Below are positions 37,801 through 49,795 of a stretch of 64,000 nucleotides of DNA, piece after piece. The DNA lies in assembly GCA_022410635.1 (NCBI GenBank), contig JAJVDF010000133.1, forward strand, positions 1,583,418 to 1,647,417. The letters run 5' to 3'. The DNA is from Tretioscincus oriximinensis. Lineage: Eukaryota; Chordata; Lepidosauria; Squamata; Gymnophthalmidae. A model generated the notes under the pieces. The model saw only the letters and a program-made list of their open reading frames with translations, was not told the origin of the DNA and searched no databases. Every line of letters begins with the position of its first letter. Positions within the stretch are counted from its first letter, which is position 1. Both the position numbers and the translations under genes were made by a program.

Positions 37801-39398
37801 AACCAGAACTTCAGCAAAAGGCAGGAGCAGCACATGACCTGGCTGCTGCTATGTCCCACGTGGCTGCTCCTACCTAGGGAAGAGCAGCAGAGCTGCTAGC
37901 AGCGCCATGTTTGCATTCTGCCCTTAGGCGAGCAGGTGCAGCAAGGTCTTCCTGCAGGAAGGAAGTGCCACCTGCTGCCTGAATTCCATTCACAGGACAG
38001 GGGAACATGGAGACCCATCTGGGATTTACCCAGGTCACCTGTTAAATTATAGGCTTTGCCACAAAGCACCACTGGCTGTCCAGCTGGGTGCTGAGGTCTC
38101 CTGCAGCAAGGGCCTCAATTCATTGTGTTCATTTTCCCAGCATTAGTTTCCCTACCCTTGGCTGCTGCCTGCATTGCTTGAAACTGGACTGTTCCACCCA
38201 CCAGCACCTCTTAGTCACAGTAAATAGCCATCAGCAGCCCACAATCAGGCTGAGAGCAGCAGCCTGGCCAGTCTGTGGGGCGTGGCAGAAGGAATTGGGC
38301 CGTCCAGTCACAGAATGGCTTTTACAAGGCTCTGAACATGCCAAAGGATTTGTAACGTTCAGGCAGAGTGCAATGTTTCTGGAGCATTCTTTGCCAAAAT
38401 GTCTCTGGTCATTCCAATTCCCCCCTCCCTAGCCATCTGCTTCCAGCTCCAGAAATCGATGGCCAGATGGCTGTGCTCCCTGGGGACTCGGGGTAGCTTT
38501 TGAAACAGACTCAAATTCACCCTTGGCAGCAACTGCTCTCTGAGACCCCTTCAGACACAAAGGGCCCCTGCCCTCTTATCGATCTTTGCCCTGTCTCCCT
38601 CCCATCCCTTTGAAGCTCCCAGTTCCTGGGCAAACTCTTTAGAGATGATGGATGACCCCGTCACCCAGGGAAGGAACACGGGGCAGGCGCTGTGCATCCC
38701 ACGCCTGCTGCCTGCCGTGTGACAAACGAGCCCCCTTTTGATGGGGACAGCATTATTGTTGACTGGCTTAGGGTTTTTTTTCTCATTGTGCCTCTTTCCT
38801 ATGCGCAGAGCCTGGCTAAGTGGGACAGTGAAAACAAGATGGTGTGTGAACAGCGGCTGCTCAAAGGCGAAGGACCCAAGACCAGCTGGTCCAGGGAACT
38901 GACAAACGACGGGGAGCTCATTTTGGTAAGCGAAGCTTCTCTCCCTGCAGATCTTCCTTCCCTAAGGAGATCATTGGAACAGCCCTTGTGCTGCTCTCCT
39001 ATGCTCCGTTGTTCCCTCAAAGGCCCCTTTGGGCTGCTGTTGAACTGCCCAGCAATGCCTCCTTTTTGTCCCACAGCATCAGCAGTGTGGGGCTATGATA
39101 GGGAGTAGCTGGGCTTGCATGCATGTGGTTGTTACCCATCACAGTACATGTAAGCAGACCATGGAAGTCACCAGCCTTAGGGTTTAAAGGGGTTAAGCTA
39201 CCAATGGCTGCCCCCTCACCACCAGTATTTCACTGCCCCAAAGCCACGGGTGTTTAGTGCTCCATGGTGCCGTTGCTTTGAGAACCCAAGGAAGACAGAA
39301 CAAGCGTCGTGTTTCCTAAGGTGCACACTTGCTTTTCACACTTTCAGACCATGGCAGCCGATGACGTTGTCTGCACAAGGATTTATATTCGGGAGTGA
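31775..39398 (+). CDS. CRABP2: CRABP2, cellular retinoic acid-binding protein 2, complete coding region in 4 exons
   Basis: CRABP2 is a cytosolic and nuclear carrier of the fatty-acid-binding-protein fold that delivers all-trans retinoic acid to the nuclear receptor RAR. Coding exons are 31775-31844, 37499-37677, 38809-38925 and 39348-39398, giving 138 residues, the usual length. Sequence from MPNFSGNWK to CTRIYIRE follows CRABP2 closely, with [17 protein letters not shown] separating it from CRABP1. The ligand carboxylate contacts R112, R133 and Y135 (counting Met) are present, as are K21, R30 and K31 of the ligand-driven nuclear localisation patch. The first intron is 5.65 kb. All introns have GT-AG ends. 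It lies downstream of ISG20L2 on the same strand, as in human. Confidence 0.96.
34859..35777 (+). repeat. pair of short direct repeats
   Basis: GGCTAATTCAGAAGGACT followed by AAATTCTTATGCCTGTGAC occurs at about 34859-34915 and again at 35723-35777 in the same orientation with few differences. The second copy abuts a LINE fragment, so the unit probably belongs to a dispersed repeat. Confidence 0.55.
35393..35722 (-). mobile_element. LINE 3'-end fragment, probably CR1 type
   Basis: CATAAGAACTTAAAGGGAGTCC and then CAGTGACCCACCATTTGCCC correspond to the family start seen at 4530, 58571 and 59001. It is short and decayed. Confidence 0.5.
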
Positions 39399-40027
39399 GA
39401 GGTCTACTTACACGGTGGGTGAGGGAGAAGCTGGGAAGCAGCAGGGAAAACAACGATGCACGGATTCCACACCAGCTGATGGGGCAGTTTGTGTTCCTGC
39501 TCAGCCCGGAACAAGCGCTGGCAGACAAAGACTCGCCGTCGCCACTGGACAATGTTCCTGACCCTCCCTTCTGCCACCAGTTCCTCTATGCAACGAGGTT
39601 CCACAACCTCCATGACTATATAGTAACCCAATTTCTTCTGGTCCTTCAGAACATTTCCTTCAGTCCAGGGAGGAGCAAGCCAAAGTTCCCCTTGCTCTGG
39701 AAACTGTGGGGTGGCTGTGTGTGCTGGAGCCCATTCCGCAGTTCCCCGGCATGGAATAGTGGACATATTTTTATTTCCCAAGAGAACAAACAAGACGTGA
39801 CTTCTTCCCAGCCTGCCAGCACGTATCTCCTTGTGCCCATACAGCTCCAAAGCGCATGCAAGTAGAAGCAAGAAGGGGGGTGACTCTGGCAAAGTCTTTG
39901 GGAAAGTGAAACTCAAGCTCTCGAGGTTGGCTTGTGTGATGTACAGAATGCCTTTCAGTGGATGCATACTTTTTCCTGGTTTGTCAAAAACACAATAGTG
40001 CCAATATGCAACCCAGCCCTCCCTGTC

Positions 40028-40033
40028 AATAAA
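40028..40033 (+). terminator. CRABP2: CRABP2 polyadenylation signal
   Basis: AATAAA lies 630 bp after the CRABP2 stop codon and is followed within about 25 bases by a TG/T-rich stretch. It would give a 3' untranslated region of about 650 bases. Confidence 0.7.
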
Positions 40034-40059
40034 ACACATTTCCTTGCATTCTCCATCTT

Positions 40060-42830
40060 ATGTGCCTCTATGGTTTAGGAAATATTTATTCACCACCCTT
40101 GCATTAAATACCCATCACTGCTCCTTGTTCTCTTGCCCGCCCCCCTTGCTATGGTGCCTCTTTGACTAGATCCACCCACCTCTTAGGTCTTCAGGGCTAG
40201 GAAATGCCTCCAAAAAGCAAATTCCAACATCTCCGTGCTTCACTGTTTGAGGACTTCATCTTCCAGTGTCTTACAAAGCAGGCCTAGAGTCAAAGACAAT
40301 TAGATCATGTGAAAAAATTCTGCTCACAAGAATTCACCAAAATATTATTGAACCTGCCCCCTAATAATGTCAGGCCTCTGGTATGTTTCTTTTGGAAAGG
40401 AATTAGGATTTAAAAACAAAAAACCCAAGCCCCATATTTAATTATCTTCTGAATGTCACCTGAAGTTTTGCTTTGTTGCTGCCCTACATCTGCTGCTTTG
40501 GGAATCAATCTGTTTCCAAGGCAGCTACCCAATCAGAACCCCTGCTGCTGATAAGCAACAGTTGTGCCCGTAAGGGTTGGCTTGAGCTGGAGAAGCACTG
40601 CAAAGATATGTCAAGAAATCTGGCACGTAGGAGACTCAGACTTCTCCCCTTCCTTCATGGCCCAGATCTAGTCCTGCCACTCACCTCCATTTCCTCCCCC
40701 AAACCTTCCCTTCCTGAGCCTCAGCTGCTTGTTCTTCCTTGAAAAGGCTGCTTGGATTCATGTGCAAAGAGATTTGCAAGATGAACAGGCTGGCTGCAGC
40801 TCCTGGGCTCTCCTAGCAAAACAGTGGCCCAAGGTGGAGAAGGAAGGTGCTCTGGGATCCCTCTACCGTCTTCCTCTAGTCACCCCAGGCCCCTTTGGTG
40901 CACACAAAACTCCTTGAGAACTGTTTGGACAGACCACTATTAAAAGTGGCCACGGTCATAGTGACATCCAAATGTCGTGAAATAAATGGCATTTCCTGTC
41001 TTCTTTCTTCTATACTCCTGTGATGCCAGCAGAGCCAAGAGCTCTTGACATTTTTGCTTTCAGAGGCCACATCCATAAAGCAGACCATCACAGGAAGCAG
41101 CAGGGGACAAACCGAGAGCCCAGAGGGAGCACTCCAGAACAACAAACAGCACATTGGCAGTCGATTCTCTTCCCCCCAAGGATGCTTTTTGGCTTTGGTA
41201 TCATGTGTCAGCAAGCCCCCTGCCCACAGGAGGCCCTCCATGTACACATCTCCCGCCATTAGGGCTGATTAAACAAGACAAATTCTTCCTCTGGGGTTGT
41301 TTGTTGTGTTAATGTCAAGCGAGAGTGAAGTTATCCTCTTTAACCACTCCTTAGGAAACCAAGGCGAGCCTGGAATGCAGCTCAACGCCTTGCAACTACC
41401 CCCCCCCCCCCATTATCTTGCACATGCTGCCACTGCTTGGCCGAACGACCCCCAGTACCTCAGGGCTTGCCCCCCCCTGCCCCCCCTTGTGCTCCCACTC
41501 ACGGCTGCTATGTGGAAGCGGGGCCCTCTGTGGATGAACTTCAAGCCCCCTGAGGCTGGGTGAACCTCAGGACAAAGGGATCAGAAAGCCAAGTCCTGCT
41601 TTATCCAGCAAGGATAAAAAACAAACCTATCTGCCAGTTTGTGCAATCAGTTACCAGGAAATGTTACAACAGGAGAGGAGACTTCTTTCAATGGTGTTCC
41701 TTTACCTGGGATGATTTGGTGAATCCTGCATTAAGCGAGGGATTGCACTTGGGATTCTAAAGGTTCCTCCCAACTCTATGGTTCTACAATATACTTAAGC
41801 CCTCTTAGGGCCCGCCTACAATTAAATTCCAAGTTATCTTCAACCCACTTTCAGAACGTAAGAACCTAGTAGCAATGTGAATAGTATTTTTTTCCTCATT
41901 ACCAATTGAGTAACAGAATGTTGAGGGAGAACTTTGCTGATGCGTCCTCTCACTTTGAAAGTGGACAGAGGCTGGATTAAAATCTAGGCATGACCATGGC
42001 TTCGCTGTACGTTTTTTTCTGCTATAAGGAGGAACAGGCCTGTATTTGCACACGCACATAAAATTCTTTTGTGCTGCACTTCATAAGGCACTGACCCTTG
42101 CTTGTTAAACAATTGCACAGGTGACAGGGAAGAGATTTGTACCCTTGTTCTGAACCTCATCGCTGTTCCTTACTTCACACCACTCCACCCTGTCTTCCTG
42201 CTGCTGCCAAAATCCATGTGGCCTTCAGGCCATCCAAAGGAGGAGCGAGCTCATCCGTAGACTGAATGCCAGCTCACTCTACCCTATTTTTTTCTTCTAC
42301 CACACTGGAACTTCTAAGTGAGGGTTCCTAAGAGTTGGGGTCACCAATGATAACTAGGAGTAAGAAACTCTGAATTCCTGCCCCCAGCATGTTGCAGGTG
42401 AACTGATTTTGTGACTTTATCTTACCTCCTAGATGCTCCTAGGGTGCATCTTCCGCAGCTGTCACAGCTATGTAAAAAAAGAAAAGACAAAGCTGACGAT
42501 AGAGGCAAGGAATTAATTTGCTTGAATTTATTAGGGGAAGATGTTGCTTGGCTGCCATTGCAACGGGATGAGTGTTTGTCTGGCTTTAGGGATCCTACCG
42601 CGCCTTGAGGCCCACAAGGAGTCTCTGGTGTTCCTGCTGGGACGGAGGGGTTGAAGGGTTTGAGCAGGAAGAGTGATTGATAGCTGAGGCAATCAGAGGA
42701 AAACCAGCCCCCTGCCGGATGAGGTCCCTGAGTGCAGTCCTGAAGGGACAGGGGCTCAGCCTCTGAGCTCTGCTGAGCAGGGGAGGGGGACGGGGACGCT
42801 GCAGTGTTTCCCCTCACCAGCCGGGGCATC
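40060..42830. other. intergenic sequence downstream of CRABP2
   Basis: No gene recognised. Poly-C runs occur near 41400 and 41470, and a CR1 3' end lies at 41698. Confidence 0.45.
41698..41792 (+). mobile_element. CR1 3' end (plus)
   Basis: The sequence ends TTCCTCCCAACTCTATGGTTC, the sense-strand end of CR1 elements and the reverse complement of the AGAATCATAGAGTTGG starts seen elsewhere. It is a short truncated copy. Confidence 0.65.
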
Positions 42831-42831
42831 T

Positions 42832-43140
42832 CTGCAGGCGCAGATGGCTCAGTCGGTTAGGAAACCATCTCTCACTTGGGAGATGGGGTTTCGAAGCCCT
42901 GTGTGGGACGTGGGGAGGGCTGACCACCTTCTACTAGCCTGTAGCTCTAGCCAACCCAGCTATTCAAAAGCATGAATTGCAAGAAATTGCAACTGACTGC
43001 AAGTAGATACATGGGAACCACCACAGCCCGGTGGGGAAGATAGAATGTCAGCGTTTGGGCAAAATACCCTTGTAAGCCGCTTTGAGTCCCTTTGAAAAGT
43101 GAGAAAAGCGGGGTATAAGAACCCAGTTCTTCTTCTTCTT
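42832..43140 (+). mobile_element. tRNA-derived SINE, family B (plus)
   Basis: Full-length: head GATGGCTCAGTCGGTTAGG, B box GGGTTTCGAAGCCC, body with AGAAATTGCAACTGACTGC, tail AAGCCGCTTTGAGTCCC then GCGGGGTATAAGAACCCAG and (CTT)n. It lies just left of the unassigned CpG island. Confidence 0.8.
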
Positions 43141-43202
43141 AAACCCAAGAGCTCTTATCTAGCAGTCAATCCCTGCCTAGCCAAATTACGCACCTGGGCA
43201 AA

Positions 43203-44450
43203 ATGTTTTCTCGCTCTTTCCACCTGAGGTGGGCTTGTGGCATCCTAAGGGGGGGTTGCCGTCCTTACCACCCCCCAGCAAGGGCAACTGCAGGAAAGGT
43301 CAGCCCTTCATCCATGTCAGGGAAGCCTATTAAGAAAGGAAATCCCCCCCCCCCGTTACTTGCTGCAGCCAGCACAGCCGCAGGTGCAACTTTTCCGCCG
43401 CCTTCAGGGAAGCGGCCCGAGCAGGCAGCCCGGCAAGGGGGCTTGCGGCGCTCGGATAGACGGGCGGCGGGAGCTCGGTTTCTTGGTCGCGCCCCAAGCT
43501 GGGCGGGCACGGCCGGCTCTCGCAGCCCCCCGGGGCTCTCTCTTGCCGCGGCCAGAGGTCAGAGAGAGGCCCCGGGGACGGGAGGGCGAACTCCTTCCTC
43601 CCGGGGTTCCTCTGCCCTCTGGGGGGCTCTGCAGGCTCCTCCCCCGCCCCCCAGCATCCCAGCGGGGCCACAGCAAAAGGACCCCTTTCATCGACGACGA
43701 CGCCCCCCCTGTTGTCCCCGCCGCCGGCCGCGCAGGACCAAGGGCCGCGCCGCCGCTGACCCCAGGGGGGAAGAAGCCCCCCGCCAGCCCCTCGCTCGCT
43801 TCTGCCGCCGCCGCCGCCGCCGGGAACGACGGAAGAGGCCCAGGCCGGGCAGTCCCCATACGCTACCTGGGCTCCGGCCGCCTCTCCCCATGCCGGCGAG
43901 ACTGGTCCTGAGGAGGGGCAGGACGGCGGCTCGTCTGGCTGAGGGCAACGAGGCGGAAGGCATGAGCGGCGACGGGGGTCAGGCCTGAGGAGCGAAGGTG
44001 GCGTTCAAAATGGCTGCCCTGGCGAGGTGGGGGGGACTCGTGGGGCTCCCCTATGATATGCCTACTGTGGGCGGAGCAGGTCCACAAAATGGCAGCCCTG
44101 GGCAACTAAGCCTTAGGAGAGTAATGCAAATCGAACAGCTGCTGGGAAAGGGGGCCAGAGGCCTCAGTAGCGGCAGGGCAAGGTGCCCTGTGACGGAAGG
44201 TGGCGATGAAAATGGCTGCCTCCCGGGCAGGTGGTAGGCCGGAGCTCCTGCGTGGCGGCAGTGAGGGGCGCCTGCAGGCCAGGGTCGCAGCCCCAGGCTG
44301 GGTGCCGAAGCGGCTTCTCTGCTCGACTAGGCCCTGCCGCTCTGGTGAGCCTGCGCGGAAGTGGAGCCCTCAGAGGCTCTCCCAGGGCCAAATCTGAGGG
44401 GCACTGAAGGCCGAAATTGGTGCTGGGTGCAGAGGCCCAATGGCTCTCCA
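43203..44450. promoter_or_regulatory. CpG island without an assigned gene
   Basis: About 1.2 kb of strongly GC-rich, CpG-dense DNA resembles the promoter islands of the other genes here, but no conserved exon is recognisable in or beside it. Long open frames occur on both strands (for example 43203-43988 plus), made of R/P/G/A-rich peptide with no family features. Near its right side three AAAATGGC(T/A)GCC motifs recur at 44006, 44095 and 44208. Confidence 0.65.
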
Positions 44451-47400
44451 AAGGTGGCCTCGGGTGCAACCTAAACTAAAGGGAAATTCAACTGGAAATC
44501 TGTCATCGGAGCTCCTCCTCCAACTTAAGGGGCACCAGAGTCCAAAATGATCTGGGGATGGCTAGTGATGGTCCAGCATCGGACCAACTAGAAGGNGAAA
44601 GACTTTGAAAAGCCACTGAAGAAGGGTTTCTTTTTAAAAAAAAATAACTAGGCCTGGCAACCTGACAAGGAAGATTCTTCCTACTCTTTATGTGGAATTC
44701 AGAGTAACTTATGGGTCCTATTAAGGAGGGTACTGGAGAGCATAACTGTATATGGAAATGATTAGCCCGGGTTTCACATTTTATTCTTGTTTACCAAAAG
44801 ATAATATGTTGTTCTGTGTTCATTTCAGGCATATGGAGGCTGCTTAATTGGATATTCAAAGTTCCGAAGCAGGCAAACTGGTTTATTGTTTGTTTCCCAC
44901 CTTTAAATATCAGGTTTAATTGAAGACAGTTAAAAGGTGTACGACATCTAGAAGAGGCAGAGAAATTAACTATGTGGGCTGGGACTGAGGCAACCTGGAG
45001 CCTGAAGCAGCTGTACCAGCCATGGCCGAAGGCAGCTGGAATCCCAAGCATCTGATAGGCCACAGGTGGGTGAAGGCTGGTTCACCCTATTCCTTCAATG
45101 GGCTTTCCAGGCAGCTGAGTAAGGGTTTGCTTTCTTCTTCTGCTTTGAGATGCCCAGGGGCAATTGGTGGGCTACTGGGTAAGACAGAAGGCTGGACTAG
45201 GTAGGTTGTGCCATCTGCCATCTGCATGCTCATATAGACTGCAGCAGACCCTAAATGGCATGTGGATGAGACAATAGGTGAGCCAGAATGGACTACATGG
45301 GCTACTGTGGCCCCATGCAGCAGGACTNGACTCCTCTTAGGTTCTTATGAGCAGGAGGTGCAGTCAACAGCCTCTCTGGGCAACTCCAGCAACTTCCTGT
45401 GCAAGAGAAACAATGCAGCTTCCACCAAGACCTAGCTGGGCTCTTTTGTGTCCCAACAGCAATGATAAGATTCTCATGCGCAGAGCAAGGAAGACCTGTT
45501 TTTGATGCAAGGCAGCAACCCTGTTCAGACCGCTCTACCAAGAAGAGACCTCTATTGGGTGCAACCTCTTGCTCAGTGCAGGGTTCAACTAAGTTCCAGA
45601 CAGATGACTCCAGCCTCTATTTGAAGAATTCAACAGGGTGGTCAACAGAATACAGAAAGTGGGGTGCACAGTGTTTAATTCTGGACTATATCTTAGACTG
45701 TGGACCTGTCATTCTCATGGCAGCAAAGATTTTTGCAGGGCCTCTAGTAGAGTATGGATAGGAGGGTCCTATTCCAAGATATATTCCAAAACAATGCCCA
45801 GTGTAGAAAGAACTATCATTCACATGCTAGTGTGGACTATAGGGCTTGCCCATAGATGCTTTAGAAATGTAAACAAACAAACAAACACTGGCATGTGCAG
45901 GGCCAAGCCTTATTCTGAGCTACAGCCCAGACTAAAGCTCAGTGCAAATCCACCCAGATATAGTGGAACAAGCCCAGTTTGGCTCGGAATCCAGAGATNT
46001 GATTCTTCTTCCTTGCTCGTTTTGCAAACAGGAGGAAAGCTTTCAGACCTCTCTGAATAAAGGCTGAACATCCCCAACCCAGCTTTGCCTTGCCTGCTCT
46101 ATTACTTATTGTCAGAGAAAAAGGGCCTCAGGGATTCTGGGTTGCTTCCAGGTCTAGTGGCATAAGAAGGAAGTCATGAAGTTTCAAGTTGCTCAAGGCA
46201 GGATCAGGGGAGCAGGTTGGCTGACTCAAGGTGGTTCTCTTGCACCACCTGTGCCATGAGGCAGATGCTGGGAGACCAGTGCACGGGGTGGCAGATGGTA
46301 TGCCTCTTATCAGACCCAGCTGGTGGAGCAATGAAATCAGTCGCCTATGCTCAAGAGCACTCGGCTGTGGGCCTGATTCTCCCCTTGTTCTGCTACTGGG
46401 AGGCGAAATATGCGCGGAACCTGCTGTGCGCCTGGGAAGGATCCACATCCCCAGAAACCAGGGCCACAAATCTCTACCCGCATTCCCCACAGCCAAAGTG
46501 CTGCTTGTTGGCTCCTGTGCCTTGGCTGTGCTGGGGTTTGGCTCTCATCACTTCCCAGGTGTGCTGTGAGTCATGACGGCTCCTGCCTGGCAGAGGGCAA
46601 GAGGAGTGCAGGCGGCAGGGCTGTTCTGGGTGCCATGTGTCCCAGGAACAGATGAGTGCCTCATTGAGGGCAGAGCAGGGCTCATGCTGGGTGGCCCGCG
46701 GCCATTACTAACTGGGGAAATGGATCGCTTGGCTCATAAGGGGAGTTGACTAGACAGCTGCACAGATGATTGACGGGTGTGGAATTTCTCAGGGGCATAA
46801 TTAGCCTTCCCTCCTTTCATGGAATCTGTCCACACTGGGGAGATTAAGGAGAAAGCTGGGCCGCCTTCCTCAGGTGATCTGCTGCCTGCCTTATGTTTAA
46901 AAGGCAGGAGCAGGGGGATGCAAACGCAGCATTTGTGTCTTGGGACAAAAGGAAAAGGCAAAGAGCCTGCTTGCTTCTTATGTCTAGTCGGGGGGGGGGG
47001 GGGGACCTCTCGGCCACTGCAGCCAGGGATTTGGGCTTAGGACTTCCTTTACGCAGGTAGGTGTTCCCACTTTGGGCCCTGAGTAGGTGGCATGAGGCTG
47101 ATCTAGAAGAGGGGGGATCCCCCAGGACCCTTGGCTTCCCTCCCAGTAAAACTGGAAATTGCAGCTGGTGTAGAAATGCAGCTGCTGCCTGTAGGAAGTG
47201 CACCGATCCCACATGTGCCACATTGCTTTCCAGTTGCTTTCCAGAGAACAAGCCAAGAAGTCTGAAAGGAAAAATTTTTGAAATGGGAAAGTTGAGCTTC
47301 TTGGGAATTCATGGCAGCTGCAACGCTGCAGGGGGCTCCTCCCCTCCAGCTGCCCTGGCATCCTTTCCAAGTGCATAAGAGACAGGAGCACCCGTCCCCC

Positions 47401-49780
47401 AAACCACACCCCATTTCCCATCGTCCATCTGGGATCCTGCTCACTTTCTCTGGTTTGGCCTCATCCAGCTCTCCATCCACCCACATGGGCTTGTTTTTCT
47501 CCCAAGGGCTGCTCCAGACCTGGGTGTGTGTGGGGATCGCAGTACCAGCATCTGTAGCTTAGCTCATGTCCCCTCATTGCCTGCTAGGGCCTTCCCAGAT
47601 TTCTTGTCCTCATTCAGATGGGCAGGACTCCACTTCACTGGCTAGAACTGCACTAAACAAGTTGCTCCCTGCGCCTCTGCATGAGATCCTCCTGGGCGTG
47701 ATCTTGTCTTAATTCAGCCCGGAATGTGATGTTTGGCAGCATCACTCTGTAATTGTTCTTTTAGCCTTCACTCCCTGGAAAAGGCTATACGACAGAGGTC
47801 TGCATCTCTTAGGCATCCTGCTTGGTTTTGCTTAGTGATCAATGAAGGCACAGCTTGCCTTTCCAATGCTGGGCATCAGAAATTCCCAGAAGGCCCAAGG
47901 TCCTGCAGGCTACCCCACACACTGGCCATATTTCTTAGAAGTGCCTGCCTCCACATAGCAATTATCTTGGGGAAGTGAGAGGTGGATCTACAAAAGTGGA
48001 GGGGGGTTTCATTGGGCAACTTTTGCTGTTATTATAGGGGGAAGAGGGGTTGGTCCCACCGAGAAGACCTGACTTCCCTTACCAGTCGTGGATGCCCGGT
48101 GATTCCCTTCAATCAAGGAAGACAAAGCTGGATAAAGATATCCTGGCAGATCAAGCTAGCTCAGCAGAGGCAGCTGATGCAGCTTGGGGGACTCCTGCGT
48201 CAATCCCAGTAAGGTAGAAAGTTTTCAATGGAACTGAGCCTAATCTGGCAAGAGGAATGTTGGAATAAAAGAACAATATAAGGAAGGAAACGGAAAGAAA
48301 AACTTTCCAGGGCTGGTAAAATGTGGCTGTTTGATGTGGGGATGTTTGCTGAATTCCCAGAGCTAAAGATAGAGTTTTCAGGTTAGGCAGAGAGCCAGGG
48401 GGAACAATACCGTCCCACCGCCAACAGTCAGGGGTGGGCAGAGGAGTTGCTTCCCCTTGCTTAGTTGATGCCTGTTCTTAGCCTTTGTGGGAGTCATCTC
48501 CTGAAATGTGGACGTCGAGGCTCACCTCTGGCAAAGCTTGCCTGATTCATTTAGGTCTATCACTCTCAGGGAAAAGGCTGTTTCAGAGTGAGAGGAGGGA
48601 TGAGCAGCCATTGTACCAGGTGAAGATCTGTGCCTTTGCTTGCTCAATGGCAGCTGTTTCCTTCCTAAAAGGTGGGCTGTGCCTGGGGACAATTCAAGAG
48701 GAGGTGTGAGAAGACCAAGGAAAAGGAAGTCATCCGCCCTGAAGCACAGCTACGCAGGGCATTCCATGCAACTAAGAACCTTAAATCCTGCTGATTCCAC
48801 TTTCTCCAGTTAGCTGTGAGGGAGCTCTCGGCTGACCTCGCAGTGAGATGTCAGAGTGCAAAGAACATCCAGCAGCTATCGAGAGTTCTCAGCGGAACGC
48901 CCTGCTGTGCCACACGGCTAGATTGCTGTGGGACCCAGGTGGCCATCAGATTCCCCTTCACCTGGATATGGCAGGCAGCCACCACCTGCTGCTTGTCCAG
49001 TGGAGTTCCTGAGGAGGGGGCCTTTGTCGTCCTCCTCAGGGGAACAGTAGGGCAAGGCACTTTCTCTTCCCAGCTGAGACTGAGGGAGCACCAAGGGTGG
49101 AGAACAGTGGCAGTGCTGGGAGTCTGGCCTTTTCCTGGCAGAGGCCACTTGCAATACTTCAGGGCATCCCGGCTTGAAAAGTAGATGTCAGAACGGATAC
49201 AGCTGGTGTTGAGGAGAGCCTTCAGCTTGCCCCATCTCTAGACGCCTCTTCCCAGTTCCAAGCTAAGCAGATGCCCTTCCCTAGCACAGGTGGCTTTATT
49301 GCCTTGTCTGGAGATGCTCAGCTAACTGGCACCCTCCTTGGGACTTGTTGCTCCTGTCCACACTAGGCAGGTATATTTCCTCCTTCTCCAGACAAGGGGG
49401 CACCAATCTTGGGTCTCACGTTTTTTAATGTTTGTAAGCAAATATGAATCCCTTTGTCTCCCTGTACACTTTGCGAGCCAATACTGCCCTCTGAAGGTCA
49501 TGGGCCGCACTAGCAGGCTGTTGTTCGTGGTGGGACTGTTTCAGTGGCTGAAGCATATTATGTGCCCTTGTGTGTCTCTTGACACTTGCTGCTACTATAG
49601 TTGTAAAGGATCCACCGCCCTCTTAAGGCGAGGTCTGAACGGCTGAGCTCTGAAGGTGACTTTCTTGAGCTGAGATTTCTGCATCTACCACCTTTCCTTC
49701 CTTTCTGCCATTGTCCTGGCTGTCTGTGCCTGGGAAAAAGTTTTTTGAGTGCAGGCATGTAATAACCACAGCAGACTAAG
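44451..49780. other. intergenic sequence, no gene recognised
   Basis: About 5.3 kb between the unassigned CpG island and the DNAJA 3' end. Apart from a LINE end near 45100-45352 and a poly-G run near 46990, nothing familiar was found. Open frames near 46217 and 48816 reach about 120 residues but look like chance. Confidence 0.45.
45100..45352 (+). mobile_element. LINE 3'-end fragment (plus), probably CR1 type
   Basis: It contains GGGCTACTGGGTAAGACAGA, AGGCTGGACTAGG and the end block GACTCCTCTTAGGTTCTTATG, the sense counterpart of the CATAAGAAC...GAGGAGTCC starts of the minus-strand copies. Confidence 0.55.
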
Positions 49781-49789
49781 CTTCGTATA

Positions 49790-49795
49790 TTTATT
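49790..49795 (-). terminator. possible polyadenylation signal of the DNAJA-family gene
   Basis: Plus-strand TTTATT is AATAAA on the minus strand, about 1.4 kb past the DNAJA stop codon at 51170. I noticed no other canonical hexamer on that strand between the two points. Confidence 0.4.

Noticed and set aside
43203..43988. 261-codon plus-strand open frame in the unassigned CpG island
   Set aside because: Low-complexity R/P/G-rich peptide with overlapping open frames on both strands. No splice or family evidence supports a gene.
46217..49184. open frames of 100-140 codons between 46 and 49.2 kb
   Set aside because: Overlapping frames on several strands, no domains, and no convincing splice-linked continuation; most likely chance.
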